Positions 44,254 to 53,472 of a stretch of DNA of 64,000 bases are shown one piece after another; position 1 is the first letter of the stretch; every line of letters begins with the position of its first letter. The translations under genes and the position numbers were made by a program. Under the pieces are notes generated by a model. It did no database searches and was not told where the DNA came from. It was given only the letters and a program-made list of their open reading frames with translations. The DNA comes from Pseudomonas hydrolytica (GTDB lineage Bacteria; Pseudomonadota; Gammaproteobacteria; Pseudomonadales; Pseudomonadaceae), in assembly GCF_021495345.1 (NCBI RefSeq), contig NZ_CP099397.1, positions 3,782,001-3,846,000 of the forward strand. The letters are read 5' to 3'.

Positions 44254-46425
44254 ATGAAAACTAAAAAAGACGCCGTAGCCCCCGCCAAGGAAGCCACCCT
44301 GGCCGATATCGCCGACAACCTGCTGGCGCCGCCCGCGCTGCCGGGGCGCAGCGATACCGGCGAGCAGTACCTGTATTTCACCGAGCGCGACATCGAGCGC
44401 ATCCTCGATAACCTCGACGGCCTGCGCAACCTGGTGTTCCCCCTGGGCGAGCCGCTGGACGAAGGCGAGTCGAGCCGTATCCAGCAGTTTCCCTCGGTGT
44501 GCCTGATCGGCCTTGGCCGCTGCGGCTCGAACATCGCCCTGGACGTCGCTTCCCTGGTCTACAACGCCCGCCAGTTCTATCTGGAGGAATTCCACAGCGA
44601 GGCCACCGCAGCCATCGAGCAGGCCTCGCGCCCCAGCCGCTGGATTCGCAGCAACCTGCTGCGCGCCCCGCACAAGAGCAGCAAGCCGGTGTTCCTGATC
44701 GAGCCGCTGGTGATGCTCGGCGACCTGGACAAGGACATCGCCGGACGCATCCGCTTCTCGCGCAAGGGCGAAATGAGCGGCTTTCTCGACGACTACAGCA
44801 AGATGAAGATCATGGACCTGTCCGAGGTGCATGCCGGTGGCGCCGGCAATGCCCCGATCCTCGGCCAGTACCTGGCCAAGATCATCCTCAACAAGGACAC
44901 CCAGCGCTTTTCCAACGAAGACTGGAAGTTCATCCACAGCTACCTGATCGACTCCTGCGGGATCAAGGCCAATCAGTCGCGGCTGTACTTCTACATCTTC
45001 AGCGCCGGTGGCGGCACTGGCTCGGGGATGGCCTCGGAGTTCGGCCTGGCGCAGCAGTTCGCCTACATGAGCAAGACCTTCGACAGCAAGGCGCCGGAAG
45101 ATGGCGAGGCCGAGCGTGATCGCGGTTTCGTCTTCGAGCCGATCTTCACCAGCGGCATCTGCATCCTGCCGAACATCTCCGACCAGCGCAGCGAGATGTC
45201 CGAGGCGCTGCACATCAACGCCGGCCGCCTGCTGTGCAAGTACCTGGCCGAGGAATGGGACTTCTCCTACAACTTCGACAACGAGCAGAGCAGCGCCGAG
45301 AGCGTGATGCGCCGCATCCGCCCGTGGAACGCGATGATGCTGATCTCCAACGACATCATGCGCTACGCCGAAGAGAGCGGTGACGGCAGCATCCACAACA
45401 TCGACGTGACCGCCATGGAGCGCCACGCCAACCAGTACATCTCGCAGCAGATCTTCAACATCCTCACCGCCCAGGCGGTGACCAGCGACTACGACCAGAA
45501 CTACTTCCGCCGCGCCGGCATCGACATCGGCGAGACCATCCGCCTCGACGCCAACGACCTGTTCATGAGCCTGGCCGGTCCGGTGGCCGTGGCCTACGCC
45601 GAATCCGTGGTGCCCGAACAGCATGCCCAGCTATCGGAAAAATTCCGCGTGCTGGACAAGGAGCAGCACCCGCCCCGGCTGAACATCGACGACCTGTTCT
45701 TCCGCTCCATCGACCTGCCGCACTTCAACAAGGTCACCCAGGCCATCGAGGGCATCAGCCTGCTGCCGATCGAATCCAAGCGCTATCGCCAGGCCCTGGA
45801 GCAGTACAAGGCCAGCGGCTACGACGCCACGCAACTGAGCGACCTGCACTTCTTCAAGAACTGCTCCTCGGTGGTGTCCATCGTCTCCCTGCCCAAGGAT
45901 TACAAGCTGTCCTACATGGACCTGAACCGACTCAAGACCCACCTCAACAACCTCTTCCCCAACACCACGCTCAAGCGCTACGCGCTGGTGATCGGCGCCT
46001 CGGCCAACCTCTCGCTGACCACCCTGATCGTCAAGAGCCCGTGCCTGTCGGACGACTTCCTGACCCTGATCGTCGCCTACATCAAGCGCTGCTTCGCCCG
46101 CGACCAGTACCGCTTCGACGACAGCCTGGACGACGCCATGCTCGATTTCATCGTCGCCGAGCGCTTCAACGAGGCGCAGCTCGACGCCATGCTCAACGAG
46201 CACGAAGACCCGGCGAAGATCCTCGACACCAACTGGTACGCGATCAAACCGATGTACGAGAAGAAGTACCGCGAGCTGATCCACGACGCGGAGAAATTCG
46301 TTTCGATCAACGACATCCGCCTGACCCGCGACAGCGTCAAGCAGGCGATCAAGTACCTGCGCGAGATCTACCGCCACCGCATCGGCAAGACTCGGGTAAT
46401 CTCCCTCAACGACTACGGCAAGTAG
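44254..46425 (+). CDS. Tubulin/FtsZ-superfamily GTPase-like protein, 723 residues
   Basis: The N-terminal part shows the tubulin/FtsZ nucleotide site. VCLIGLGRCGSN (residues 82-93) is the T1 phosphate loop with the GxGxxGxN pattern. YIFSAGGGTGSGMASEF (248-264) is the T4 tubulin signature GGGTGSG. MMLISNDIM (361-369) matches the strand and Asn-Asp that contact guanine in FtsZ (compare IPND). LDANDL (431-436) may be the T7 loop with DxxD. The spacing between T1 and T4 (about 165 residues) is longer than in FtsZ, and about 280 further C-terminal residues are unlike FtsZ. No signal peptide or membrane helix, so it is cytoplasmic. It could be a member of the Tubulin_2-like families. The cell's true FtsZ lies elsewhere. 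Translation start lacks a clear ribosome binding site. A c-di-GMP gene follows 54 bp later. Confidence 0.8.
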   Translation: MKTKKDAVAPAKEATLADIADNLLAPPALPGRSDTGEQYLYFTERDIERILDNLDGLRNLVFPLGEPLDEGESSRIQQFPSVCLIGLGRCGSNIALDVASLVYNARQFYLEEFHSEATAAIEQASRPSRWIRSNLLRAPHKSSKPVFLIEPLVMLGDLDKDIAGRIRFSRKGEMSGFLDDYSKMKIMDLSEVHAGGAGNAPILGQYLAKIILNKDTQRFSNEDWKFIHSYLIDSCGIKANQSRLYFYIFSAGGGTGSGMASEFGLAQQFAYMSKTFDSKAPEDGEAERDRGFVFEPIFTSGICILPNISDQRSEMSEALHINAGRLLCKYLAEEWDFSYNFDNEQSSAESVMRRIRPWNAMMLISNDIMRYAEESGDGSIHNIDVTAMERHANQYISQQIFNILTAQAVTSDYDQNYFRRAGIDIGETIRLDANDLFMSLAGPVAVAYAESVVPEQHAQLSEKFRVLDKEQHPPRLNIDDLFFRSIDLPHFNKVTQAIEGISLLPIESKRYRQALEQYKASGYDATQLSDLHFFKNCSSVVSIVSLPKDYKLSYMDLNRLKTHLNNLFPNTTLKRYALVIGASANLSLTTLIVKSPCLSDDFLTLIVAYIKRCFARDQYRFDDSLDDAMLDFIVAERFNEAQLDAMLNEHEDPAKILDTNWYAIKPMYEKKYRELIHDAEKFVSINDIRLTRDSVKQAIKYLREIYRHRIGKTRVISLNDYGK

Positions 46426-46479
46426 GGGCGGCCGGGCGCGTCCGATCAGGCGCGCCCATCACGGACAGGCGGGGTGGTC

Positions 46480-48660
46480 ATGCAAGGGTTCCCGATCCGT
46501 TTTCTCGCAGAACTGCCCGAACAGGGACAGCTACTGCTCGACTGCAGCCATGATCCCTGGCTGGTGCTGCTGTCCTACGCCATTGCCACCGGTGGCAGCC
46601 TCTGCACCCTGATCATCACCCAGCATCTGCAACAGGTGCAGCGACGCAGCATGCGCCTGGCCTGGGGCCTGGTCGGCGGCCTGTGTCTGGCTGGCGGCAT
46701 CTGGTCCATGCACTTCATCGGCATGCTGGCCTTCCAGGCGCCGGTCGCCATCGCCTACGACCTGGCCACCACCCTGCTGTCGCTGCTGGTGGCGCTGGCC
46801 GCCGCCCTGCTCGCCCTGTACTGCATGGCCATGCCGAACCCCGGCCTGAGCCGGCAGCTCCTGGCCGCGGTGATCATCGGCCTGGGCATCAGCGCCATGC
46901 ACTACAGCGGCATGGCGGCGATCCGCTCGCCGGCCGAGGCTTACTACCAGGGCGACCTGTTCGCACTGTCCGTCGGCATCGCCATCAGTGCCAGTTTCGC
47001 CGCCTTGCTGCTCAACCGTTACGTGCAGCATGGCGCTCCCCGCCACCAGCACTGGCTCAGGCTCTGTGCAGCGCTGGTGATGGGCGCGGCGATTGCCTCC
47101 ATGCACTACACCGGCATGGCTTCGCTCAATCTGGTGGTGCCGGAGGGCACGCCGTTGCAACTGCGCAGTGCCGACAATGCCGGACAGCTGGTGCTGATCG
47201 TCGCCTCGATCACCCTGCTGATTCTTGGCCTGAGCCTGGCCGCGGCCTGGGCCGGCCGCAAGCTGGACGACAAGGAACGCGACCTGCAGCGGGTCAACAA
47301 CCTGCTGATGCAACTCGACCAGGCCAAGGCCTCACTGGAGCAGGTAGCGCATTTCGACCCCCTGACCGAGCTGCTCAACCGCCGCGGCTTCAACCGGGTG
47401 TTCGCCGCTACCCTGGAAGAGCACGCCATCACCGGGCGCAGCCTGGCGGTGATGTTTCTCGACGTCGACCACTTCAAACGCGTCAACGACACCCTGGGCC
47501 ACGATGCCGGCGACGAACTGCTGCGCGTGGTGGCGCAGCGCATCCGCGGCTCCCTGCGCGAACGCGACATCATCGCCCGCTTCGGCGGCGACGAGTTCTG
47601 CGTGGTCGCCAGCCTGGACAGCAATGCAGCACCACGGGTGCTGGCCCAGCGCATCCTGGAGCAGATGAAGGAGCCGATCAGCCTGACCGGCCGCAGGATC
47701 GTGATGACCACCAGCGTCGGCATCAGCCTGTTCCCGCAGGACGGCAACAGCGCGGAGGAACTGCTCAAGCACGCCGACCTGGCGCTGTACCAATCCAAGG
47801 GCAGCGGGCGCAACGTGGTGCACTTCTTCAACCCGCATCTCAAGCAGAAGGCTTCGTTCGAACTGCAGCTGGAAGAGGACCTGCGCCAGGCCCTGCAGCA
47901 GGACAACTGCCTGATGCTGTTCTATCAGCCGATCATCGACCTGCGCAGCGGCGCGCTGAGCAAGCTCGAAGCCCTGGTGCGCTGGCATCATCCCCTGCAC
48001 GGCCTGCTCACCCCCGAACGCTTCATCGCCATTGCCGAAGCCAACGGCTTCATCGATCAACTCGACGACTGGGTACTGCGCCGCGCCTGCCACGACCTCA
48101 ACAGCCTCGAGCACATGGGCTATCCGGGGCTGAAGATCGCGGTCAACTGCTCGGCGCTGAACCTGGCCAACGACCAGTTGCCGGGTCGCATCGAACAGCA
48201 CCTGCAGGCCACCCGCTGCCCCGCCCAGTGCCTGGAGCTGGAAGTCACCGAAAGCGCGCTGTTGAGCAACATCAACCGCGCCATCGGTCTGCTCGAGCGC
48301 ATACGGGCCCTGGGCGTATGCCTGTCCATCGACGACTTCGGCACCGGCTACTCCTCGCTCGCCTACCTGCGCCGGCTGCCGCTGGATACCCTGAAGATCG
48401 ACCGTTCCTTCATCCAGGATCTGGCCAATTCGAACCAGGACCGCGAGATCGTCCACGCCATCATCGCCATGGCCCACGCCCTGCACCTGAAGGTAGTGGC
48501 CGAGGGCGTGGAAACCGGCGAACAACTGGCGTTCCTGCAGGATCGAGGTTGCGACCAGGTGCAGGGCTACCTGTTCAGCAAGCCGCTGCCGCTGGAAGAA
48601 ATCGTCAGCCGCTTCCCGCCGCATATCCGACCGCTGGAACGGGTGGGCATGAGGCTCTAG
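46480..48660 (+). CDS. MHYT-GGDEF-EAL membrane protein (MucR-like)
   Basis: 726 residues. Seven helices carry three MHYT motifs: SMHFIGM, AMHYSGM and SMHYTGM, proposed to bind copper and sense oxygen, CO or NO. The GGDEF domain is intact (RFGGDEF with RERD inhibitory site five residues ahead) and the EAL domain begins LEALVRW with later DDFGTGYSSL. It may both make and degrade c-di-GMP. The order matches MucR and NbdA of P. aeruginosa. An in-frame GTG six bases upstream is an alternative start. Lies 54 bp after the tubulin-like gene on the same strand, so co-transcription is plausible. Confidence 0.92.
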   Translation: MQGFPIRFLAELPEQGQLLLDCSHDPWLVLLSYAIATGGSLCTLIITQHLQQVQRRSMRLAWGLVGGLCLAGGIWSMHFIGMLAFQAPVAIAYDLATTLLSLLVALAAALLALYCMAMPNPGLSRQLLAAVIIGLGISAMHYSGMAAIRSPAEAYYQGDLFALSVGIAISASFAALLLNRYVQHGAPRHQHWLRLCAALVMGAAIASMHYTGMASLNLVVPEGTPLQLRSADNAGQLVLIVASITLLILGLSLAAAWAGRKLDDKERDLQRVNNLLMQLDQAKASLEQVAHFDPLTELLNRRGFNRVFAATLEEHAITGRSLAVMFLDVDHFKRVNDTLGHDAGDELLRVVAQRIRGSLRERDIIARFGGDEFCVVASLDSNAAPRVLAQRILEQMKEPISLTGRRIVMTTSVGISLFPQDGNSAEELLKHADLALYQSKGSGRNVVHFFNPHLKQKASFELQLEEDLRQALQQDNCLMLFYQPIIDLRSGALSKLEALVRWHHPLHGLLTPERFIAIAEANGFIDQLDDWVLRRACHDLNSLEHMGYPGLKIAVNCSALNLANDQLPGRIEQHLQATRCPAQCLELEVTESALLSNINRAIGLLERIRALGVCLSIDDFGTGYSSLAYLRRLPLDTLKIDRSFIQDLANSNQDREIVHAIIAMAHALHLKVVAEGVETGEQLAFLQDRGCDQVQGYLFSKPLPLEEIVSRFPPHIRPLERVGMRL

Positions 48661-48680
48661 CCCGGCGCTCCGGATTTCTC

Positions 48681-49197
48681 GGTGCGCACGGCGCACCCTA
48701 CCTAGCCGACTCAACCCGGCACGGAGCACCGCCCGTAGGGCGCGCCATGCGCACCAGCCGCAGCATCAAACACCGGTGCCCGCCGACGCCACGCTAGAAC
48801 TCCCGGTGCGCGCGGCGCACCCTACCTATCCGGCTCAACCCGGCACGGAGCACCGCCCCGTAGGGTGCGCCATGCGCACCAGCCGCGACATCAACCACCA
48901 ATGCCTACCGCCGCCGCAGCCGGACTCCCGGTGCGCACGGCGCACCCTACCTAGCCGACTCAACCCGGCACGCAGCACCGCCCGTAGGGTGCGCCATGCG
49001 CACCAGCCGCGACTCAACCACCGATGCCCGCCGACGCCACGCCAGAACTCCCGGTGCGCGCGGCGCACCCTACCTAGCCGACGCAACCCGGCACGGAGCA
49101 CCGCCCCGTAGGGTGCGCCATGCGCACCAGCCGCAGCATCAAACACCGGTGCCTATCGCCACCGCAGCCGGACTCCCGGAGCGCGCAGCGCACCCTA
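48681..49197. repeat. Tandem REP-A array, period about 124 bp, just over four units
   Basis: The REP-A half ending GCGCACCCTAC recurs with these segments starting at 48691, 48815, 48940, 49063 and 49188, spacings 124, 125, 123 and 125 bp. Each unit holds one inverted and one direct copy of the 21-bp REP, joined by a conserved spacer (CTAGCCGACTCAACCCGGCA...) and a more variable one. The array fills the gap between the MHYT gene and hyi. It contains short open frames that only reflect the repeat. The last copy provides the hyi stop codon. Confidence 0.88.
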
Positions 49198-49980
49198 CGA
49201 GCGTTGCTGCCACTGCGCCAACCAGCCCAGGCTCGCCTGGGTGCCTGCATCGCCGGGCCTGTATTCGGCCCCCAGCCAGCCGTCGTAGCCGCTCTCGCGC
49301 AGGGTCTCGAGCAACGGCGCGAAATCCAGCTCACCGCTGCCCGGGGCGCCGCGCCCCGGCACATCGGCGAACTGCACATGACCGATGCGCCCCGCCAGCA
49401 GGCGCATGCCGGCGGCCACGTCCAGCCCCTGACGCGCCATATGGTAGAGGTCGTACTGTGCGGCCAGATTCGGGTGATCGACCGCACGCAGCAGCTCATC
49501 GAGATGCTCCGGCGTGTTGATCACAAAGCCCGGCATGTCGATGGGGTTGATCGCCTCGACCAGCACGCGAATGCCCAGTGTGGCGAAGGCCTCGGCGCTC
49601 CTGCGCAGGTTGGCGACCAGACACGCCAGCGCCTGCTCGCGGCTCACGCCTTCGGCCAGGCGCCCTGGCAGCACGTTGATGCAGGCCGGGCGCACCATGG
49701 CGGCGTAGGTCAATGCCTCCTGCAGGGCAGCGTCGAACTCGGCCTGACGCGCCGGCACACTGGCCAGGCCGGGCCCGCCGCTCATCAGGTCGCCCGCCGG
49801 CACGTTGATCAGCACCAGCGGCAAACCGCTGAGCTCCAGTGTTTCCTTCAGGGCGATGGCCGGCAGCTCGTAGGGAAACTGGATCTCCACAGCATCGAAC
49901 CCCGCACGCATCGCCGCCAGCACACGCTCGCGCAGCGGCAGTTCGGTGAACAGCATGGACAGGTTGGCGGCGATCTTCAT
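49195..49980 (-). CDS. hyi: Hydroxypyruvate isomerase
   Basis: 261 residues, AP-endonuclease-2-like TIM barrel. MKIAANLSMLFTELPLRERVLAAMRAGFDAVE is the Hyi N-terminus, and LINVPAGD, VEAINPIDMPGF, QYDLYHMAR and QFADVPGRGAPGSGELDF are family blocks holding the metal ligands. Interconverts hydroxypyruvate and tartronate semialdehyde. It overlaps glxR by 4 bp (ATGA at 49977-49980), so the two form an operon. The TAG stop is within the last REP of the adjacent array. Confidence 0.9.
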   Translation of the reverse strand: MKIAANLSMLFTELPLRERVLAAMRAGFDAVEIQFPYELPAIALKETLELSGLPLVLINVPAGDLMSGGPGLASVPARQAEFDAALQEALTYAAMVRPACINVLPGRLAEGVSREQALACLVANLRRSAEAFATLGIRVLVEAINPIDMPGFVINTPEHLDELLRAVDHPNLAAQYDLYHMARQGLDVAAGMRLLAGRIGHVQFADVPGRGAPGSGELDFAPLLETLRESGYDGWLGAEYRPGDAGTQASLGWLAQWQQRS

Positions 49981-50867
49981 GGGCATTGCTCGCGCAGCAG
50001 TTCCACCAGCGTGGCTGGGTCGCGCTCCAAGTTGCCCTGGCTGCCGTGCAGACGCATCAGCTGCGCGGCCAGGCCGCTCATGGGCGTGGCGCTGCCCTGC
50101 TCACGGGATAGTTTGACCGCGGTGTCGAGGTCCTTGAGCAGCGTGCGCACGTGCCACTTGATCGGCTCGAACTGGCTGGCGGCCATCTGCGGGGCGAGAA
50201 TCTGCAGCGGTTTGGAATCGGCGAAACCTCCGGCCAGCGCCAGTGCAATCAGGCTGGCATCGACGCCGGAGCGCTCGGCCAGCGCCACTACCTCGGCGAT
50301 CACCAGGGCGTTGCAGGCGACGATCATCTGGTTGCACACCTTGGTCACCTGCCCGGCGCCCACCTCGCCCATGCGCGTCAGACGCTGGCCCAGATGCGCC
50401 AGCACCGGACGCACGCGCTCCACGTCTTCGTCCCGGCCGCCGGCCATGATCGCCAGCGTGCCGGCCTCGGCGCCGGGCGTGCCACCGGAGACCGGCGCAT
50501 CCACCCAGCGCATGCCGGTACGCGCCTCCAGTTCGGCGGCCATTTCACGGGTAGCCGCCGGTTCCAGGCTGGAGAAATCCACCAGCAACTGCCCCGGCCG
50601 CGCGCCCTCGACGATGCCACCCGGGCCGAACACCACCTCACGCACCACCTCGGTATTGGCCAGGCAGAGCATCACCACACTGGCATCGCGGCACAGTTCG
50701 GCGGGGTTCTCCACGCGATGCGCACCCAGCTCCAGCAGCGGCGCGCACTTGTCCGGCGTGCGGTTCCAGAGGGTCAGCGGATAGCCTGCGGCGAGCAGGC
50801 GGCGGGTCATCGGCAGGCCCATCAGACCAATCCCGGCAAAGGCCAGGGCGGGCAGCGTTGCAGTCAT
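49977..50867 (-). CDS. glxR: Tartronate semialdehyde reductase (2-hydroxy-3-oxopropionate reductase)
   Basis: 296 residues of the beta-hydroxyacid dehydrogenase family. Rossmann motif GIGLMGLPMTRRLLAAG at the N-terminus, substrate motif DAPVSGGTPGAEAGTL, and catalytic lysine in GAGQVTKVCNQM. Reduces tartronate semialdehyde to glycerate with NAD(P)H in glyoxylate assimilation. Directly upstream of hyi. Other members of the family (3-hydroxyisobutyrate dehydrogenase) look similar, but the pairing with hyi favours GlxR. Confidence 0.85.
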   Translation of the reverse strand: MTATLPALAFAGIGLMGLPMTRRLLAAGYPLTLWNRTPDKCAPLLELGAHRVENPAELCRDASVVMLCLANTEVVREVVFGPGGIVEGARPGQLLVDFSSLEPAATREMAAELEARTGMRWVDAPVSGGTPGAEAGTLAIMAGGRDEDVERVRPVLAHLGQRLTRMGEVGAGQVTKVCNQMIVACNALVIAEVVALAERSGVDASLIALALAGGFADSKPLQILAPQMAASQFEPIKWHVRTLLKDLDTAVKLSREQGSATPMSGLAAQLMRLHGSQGNLERDPATLVELLREQCP

Positions 50868-51002
50868 CGATCAACTCCAGGCAGTTCGTCTTCAGCGCGC
50901 ATCTTAACCCCGGAGTCAGCTGTGTGCTGCCGGGGCTGCATCGGCAGCGCCGGGCCACTATACTCCGCGCGCCTTCCCCGCTATTGAACCGGAGAATCCG
51001 AC

Positions 51003-51854
51003 ATGTTCAAGAACACCCTGGCGCTCGCCGCCGGCATCGCCCTGTCCGTATCTGCTGTATTCGCGCAAGCCGCCGACGTCCTCAAGGTCTCGGCCATCCC
51101 CGACGAAGCCCCCACCGAACTGCTGCGCAAATTCAAGCCGCTGGGCGCCTACCTGGAACAGGAACTGGGCATGAAGGTGGAGTTCGTGCCGGTGGCCGAC
51201 TACGCCGCCGTGGTCGAGGCGCTGGCCGCCGACCGTATCGACATGGCCTGGCTGGGCGGCTTCACCTTCGTCCAGGCACACCTGAAGACCGGTAACGCCG
51301 TACCGCTGGTACAGCGTGAACAGGACGCCGAGTTCACCAGCAAATTCATCACCTCCGACCCGGCGGTGAAATCGCTGCAGGACCTCAAGGGCAAGACCTT
51401 CGCGTTCGGCTCGGTGTCCTCCACCTCCGGCAGCCTGATGCCGCGCTACTTCATGCTGCAGGACGGCATCAAGCCGGAAGACTTCTTCAGCCGCGTGGCC
51501 TACTCCGGCGCCCACGACGCCACCGCGGCCTGGGTGCAGGCCGGCAAGGCCGACGGCGGCGTGCTCAACGCCTCGGTGTGGCAGAAGCTGGTGGACGCCG
51601 GCAAGGTCGACACCGACAAGGTCAAGGTCTTCGCCACCACCCCGACCTACTACGACTACAACTGGACCGTGCGCGGCAACCTCGACGCCGATCTGCAGGC
51701 GAAGATCAAGAGCGCCTTCCTCGCCCTCGACCCGGCCAAGCCCGAGCACAAGGCGATTCTCGACCTGCAGGCCGCCAGCCGCTTCATCGAGACCAAGCCT
51801 GAAAACTATGAAGGCATCGAAGAAGCCGCTCGCGCCGCCGGCCTGCTCAAGTGA
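51003..51854 (+). CDS. PhnD/PtxB-family periplasmic binding protein (putative selenate ABC transporter)
   Basis: 283 residues with a signal peptide cleaved near [32 protein letters not shown] is the PhnD-family start and [16 protein letters not shown] the oxyanion/phosphonate site region. In Pseudomonas genomes I recall proteins of this sequence type being labelled putative selenate ABC transporter binding proteins; phosphonate or phosphite is the alternative. No phn lyase or ptxD gene is near. It opens a four-gene operon, with the ATPase GTG overlapping its stop. Confidence 0.85.
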   Translation: MFKNTLALAAGIALSVSAVFAQAADVLKVSAIPDEAPTELLRKFKPLGAYLEQELGMKVEFVPVADYAAVVEALAADRIDMAWLGGFTFVQAHLKTGNAVPLVQREQDAEFTSKFITSDPAVKSLQDLKGKTFAFGSVSSTSGSLMPRYFMLQDGIKPEDFFSRVAYSGAHDATAAWVQAGKADGGVLNASVWQKLVDAGKVDTDKVKVFATTPTYYDYNWTVRGNLDADLQAKIKSAFLALDPAKPEHKAILDLQAASRFIETKPENYEGIEEAARAAGLLK

Positions 51855-52651
51855 GCATCGCCCTGCGTGGCGTGGGCCTGGCCCACGCCAACGGCAAGGT
51901 TGCGCTGGAAAACATCGATCTCGAGGTCAGCCCCGGCGAACGAGTGGCCATCATCGGCCCCTCGGGTGCCGGCAAGACCACCCTGCTGCGCCTGCTGGCC
52001 ACCAGCCTGCAACCCACGCGCGGCGAGCTCGACCTGCTGCAGCACAACCCCTGGCGCCTGGCTGCCCGCCAGCGCCAGCGTCTGCGTGCGCGTATCGGCC
52101 TGATCCATCAGGCACCGCCGCTGCCGCCGCGCCAGCGCGTGGTCACCGCCGTGCTGGCCGGCAAGCTTGGCCAGTGGTCAGTGGCCAAAGGCCTGCTCAA
52201 CCTGCTGCATCCGCTGGATGCCGGCGGTGCCCAGGCCGCCCTGGCGCGCCTGGATATCGCCGACAAGCTCTACCAGCGTTGCGATCAGCTCTCAGGCGGT
52301 CAGTTGCAGCGCGTCGGCATCGCCCGCGTGCTGTACCAGGCGCCGGAACTGATCCTCGCCGACGAACCGGTCTCGGCCATGGACCCGGTGCTCGCCGGCC
52401 ACACCCTGGCCGTGCTCAATCGCGAGGCCGCCGAGCGCGGCATGACCCTGCTGGCCAGCCTGCACGCCGTCGACCTGGCGCTGGCGCACTTTCCCCGCAT
52501 CGTTGGCATTCGCGATGGGTGTATCGCCTTCGACCTGCCGGCCATTGAGGTGCAGCCCGAGCAGTTGCAGGCGCTGTATGCCAACGAGCAGCTGCAGGCC
52601 ACGCCCAGCTCGCCCGTACAGCCGCAACCGACGCATATCCCGCGATGCTGA
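51851..52651 (+). CDS. PhnC-like ABC transporter ATP-binding protein
   Basis: 266 residues. Walker [11 protein letters not shown]-loop IGLIHQ, signature [15 protein letters not shown], Walker [13 protein letters not shown] and switch [12 protein letters not shown] start at 51851 overlaps the previous stop (GTGA). The C-terminal tail past 245 is Gln/Pro-rich. Energises uptake of the ligand bound by the preceding protein; overlaps the permease gene by 7 bp. Confidence 0.9.
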   Translation: MSIALRGVGLAHANGKVALENIDLEVSPGERVAIIGPSGAGKTTLLRLLATSLQPTRGELDLLQHNPWRLAARQRQRLRARIGLIHQAPPLPPRQRVVTAVLAGKLGQWSVAKGLLNLLHPLDAGGAQAALARLDIADKLYQRCDQLSGGQLQRVGIARVLYQAPELILADEPVSAMDPVLAGHTLAVLNREAAERGMTLLASLHAVDLALAHFPRIVGIRDGCIAFDLPAIEVQPEQLQALYANEQLQATPSSPVQPQPTHIPRC

Positions 52652-53472
52652 CCACCGCCCCACGCGACCCCGCCGCCCTGCCGCGCCTGCTGATTACCGT
52701 TCTGGCGCTGCTGCTGTTGTGGCCTGGCCTGAGCCTGAGCGAGCTGGACCTGGCCGTACTGGTCGATGGCGACAACACCCGCGCCATGGGCAACTTCCTC
52801 GCCGGTTTCTGGCCGCCGGCGCATGACGCCGAGTTCCTCGCCCTGCTCGGCCGCGCCACCCTGGAAACCCTGGCCATCGCCACCGCCGGCATGAGCCTGG
52901 CGCTGCTGATCGCCGTTCCCGCCGCACTGCTGGCCAGTCGCGCGCTGTCGCTGTCGGCCGTGCACCGCGGTGGCCGCCCGGCCTGGTGGGCGAACCTGGC
53001 GCGCTGGCCGGTGCGCGGGCTGCTGATCTTCCTGCGCAGCGTGCCGGAGATCGTCTGGGCGCTGCTGTTCGTCCGCGCCGTCGGCCTCGGCCCCACCGCC
53101 GGGGTGCTGGCCATCGCCATCACCTACGCCGGCATGCTGGGCAAGGTGTACGCGGAAATCTTCGAATCGGTCGACGCCCGCCCCACCCGCGCATTATTGG
53201 GTGCCGGCAGCAGCCGCCTGAGCGCCTTCGCCTACGGCGTGCTGCCCAATGCCGCCGGGGAAATGCTCTCCTACACCGTGTACCGCTGGGAGTGCGCCAT
53301 CCGCGCCTCGGTGGTGATGGGCTTCGTCGGCGCCGGCGGCCTGGGCCAGCAGATCGACCTGTCGCTGCGCATGTTCGCCGGCGGCGAAGTGGCCAGCATG
53401 CTGCTCACCTTCCTGCTGCTGGTACTGCTGGCCGACCAGTTCAGCCGCCTGCTGCGCGCGAGGCTGACATGA
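52645..53472 (+). CDS. PhnE-like ABC transporter permease A
   Basis: 275 residues with about six helices. The EAA-type loop is [34 protein letters not shown], followed by [25 protein letters not shown], typical of PhnE. Start at 52645 lies inside the end of the ATPase gene. The next permease overlaps it by 4 bp. Confidence 0.88.
   Translation: MLTTAPRDPAALPRLLITVLALLLLWPGLSLSELDLAVLVDGDNTRAMGNFLAGFWPPAHDAEFLALLGRATLETLAIATAGMSLALLIAVPAALLASRALSLSAVHRGGRPAWWANLARWPVRGLLIFLRSVPEIVWALLFVRAVGLGPTAGVLAIAITYAGMLGKVYAEIFESVDARPTRALLGAGSSRLSAFAYGVLPNAAGEMLSYTVYRWECAIRASVVMGFVGAGGLGQQIDLSLRMFAGGEVASMLLTFLLLVLLADQFSRLLRARLT

Noticed and set aside
48681..49197. CRISPR array
   Set aside because: Repeats are 21-bp palindromic REP sequences in alternating orientation with 124-bp periods and conserved spacers; no cas genes.
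51003..51854. Phosphite-binding PtxB
   Set aside because: No ptxD-type phosphite dehydrogenase nearby and the operon carries two permeases; a specific phosphite call is not supported.
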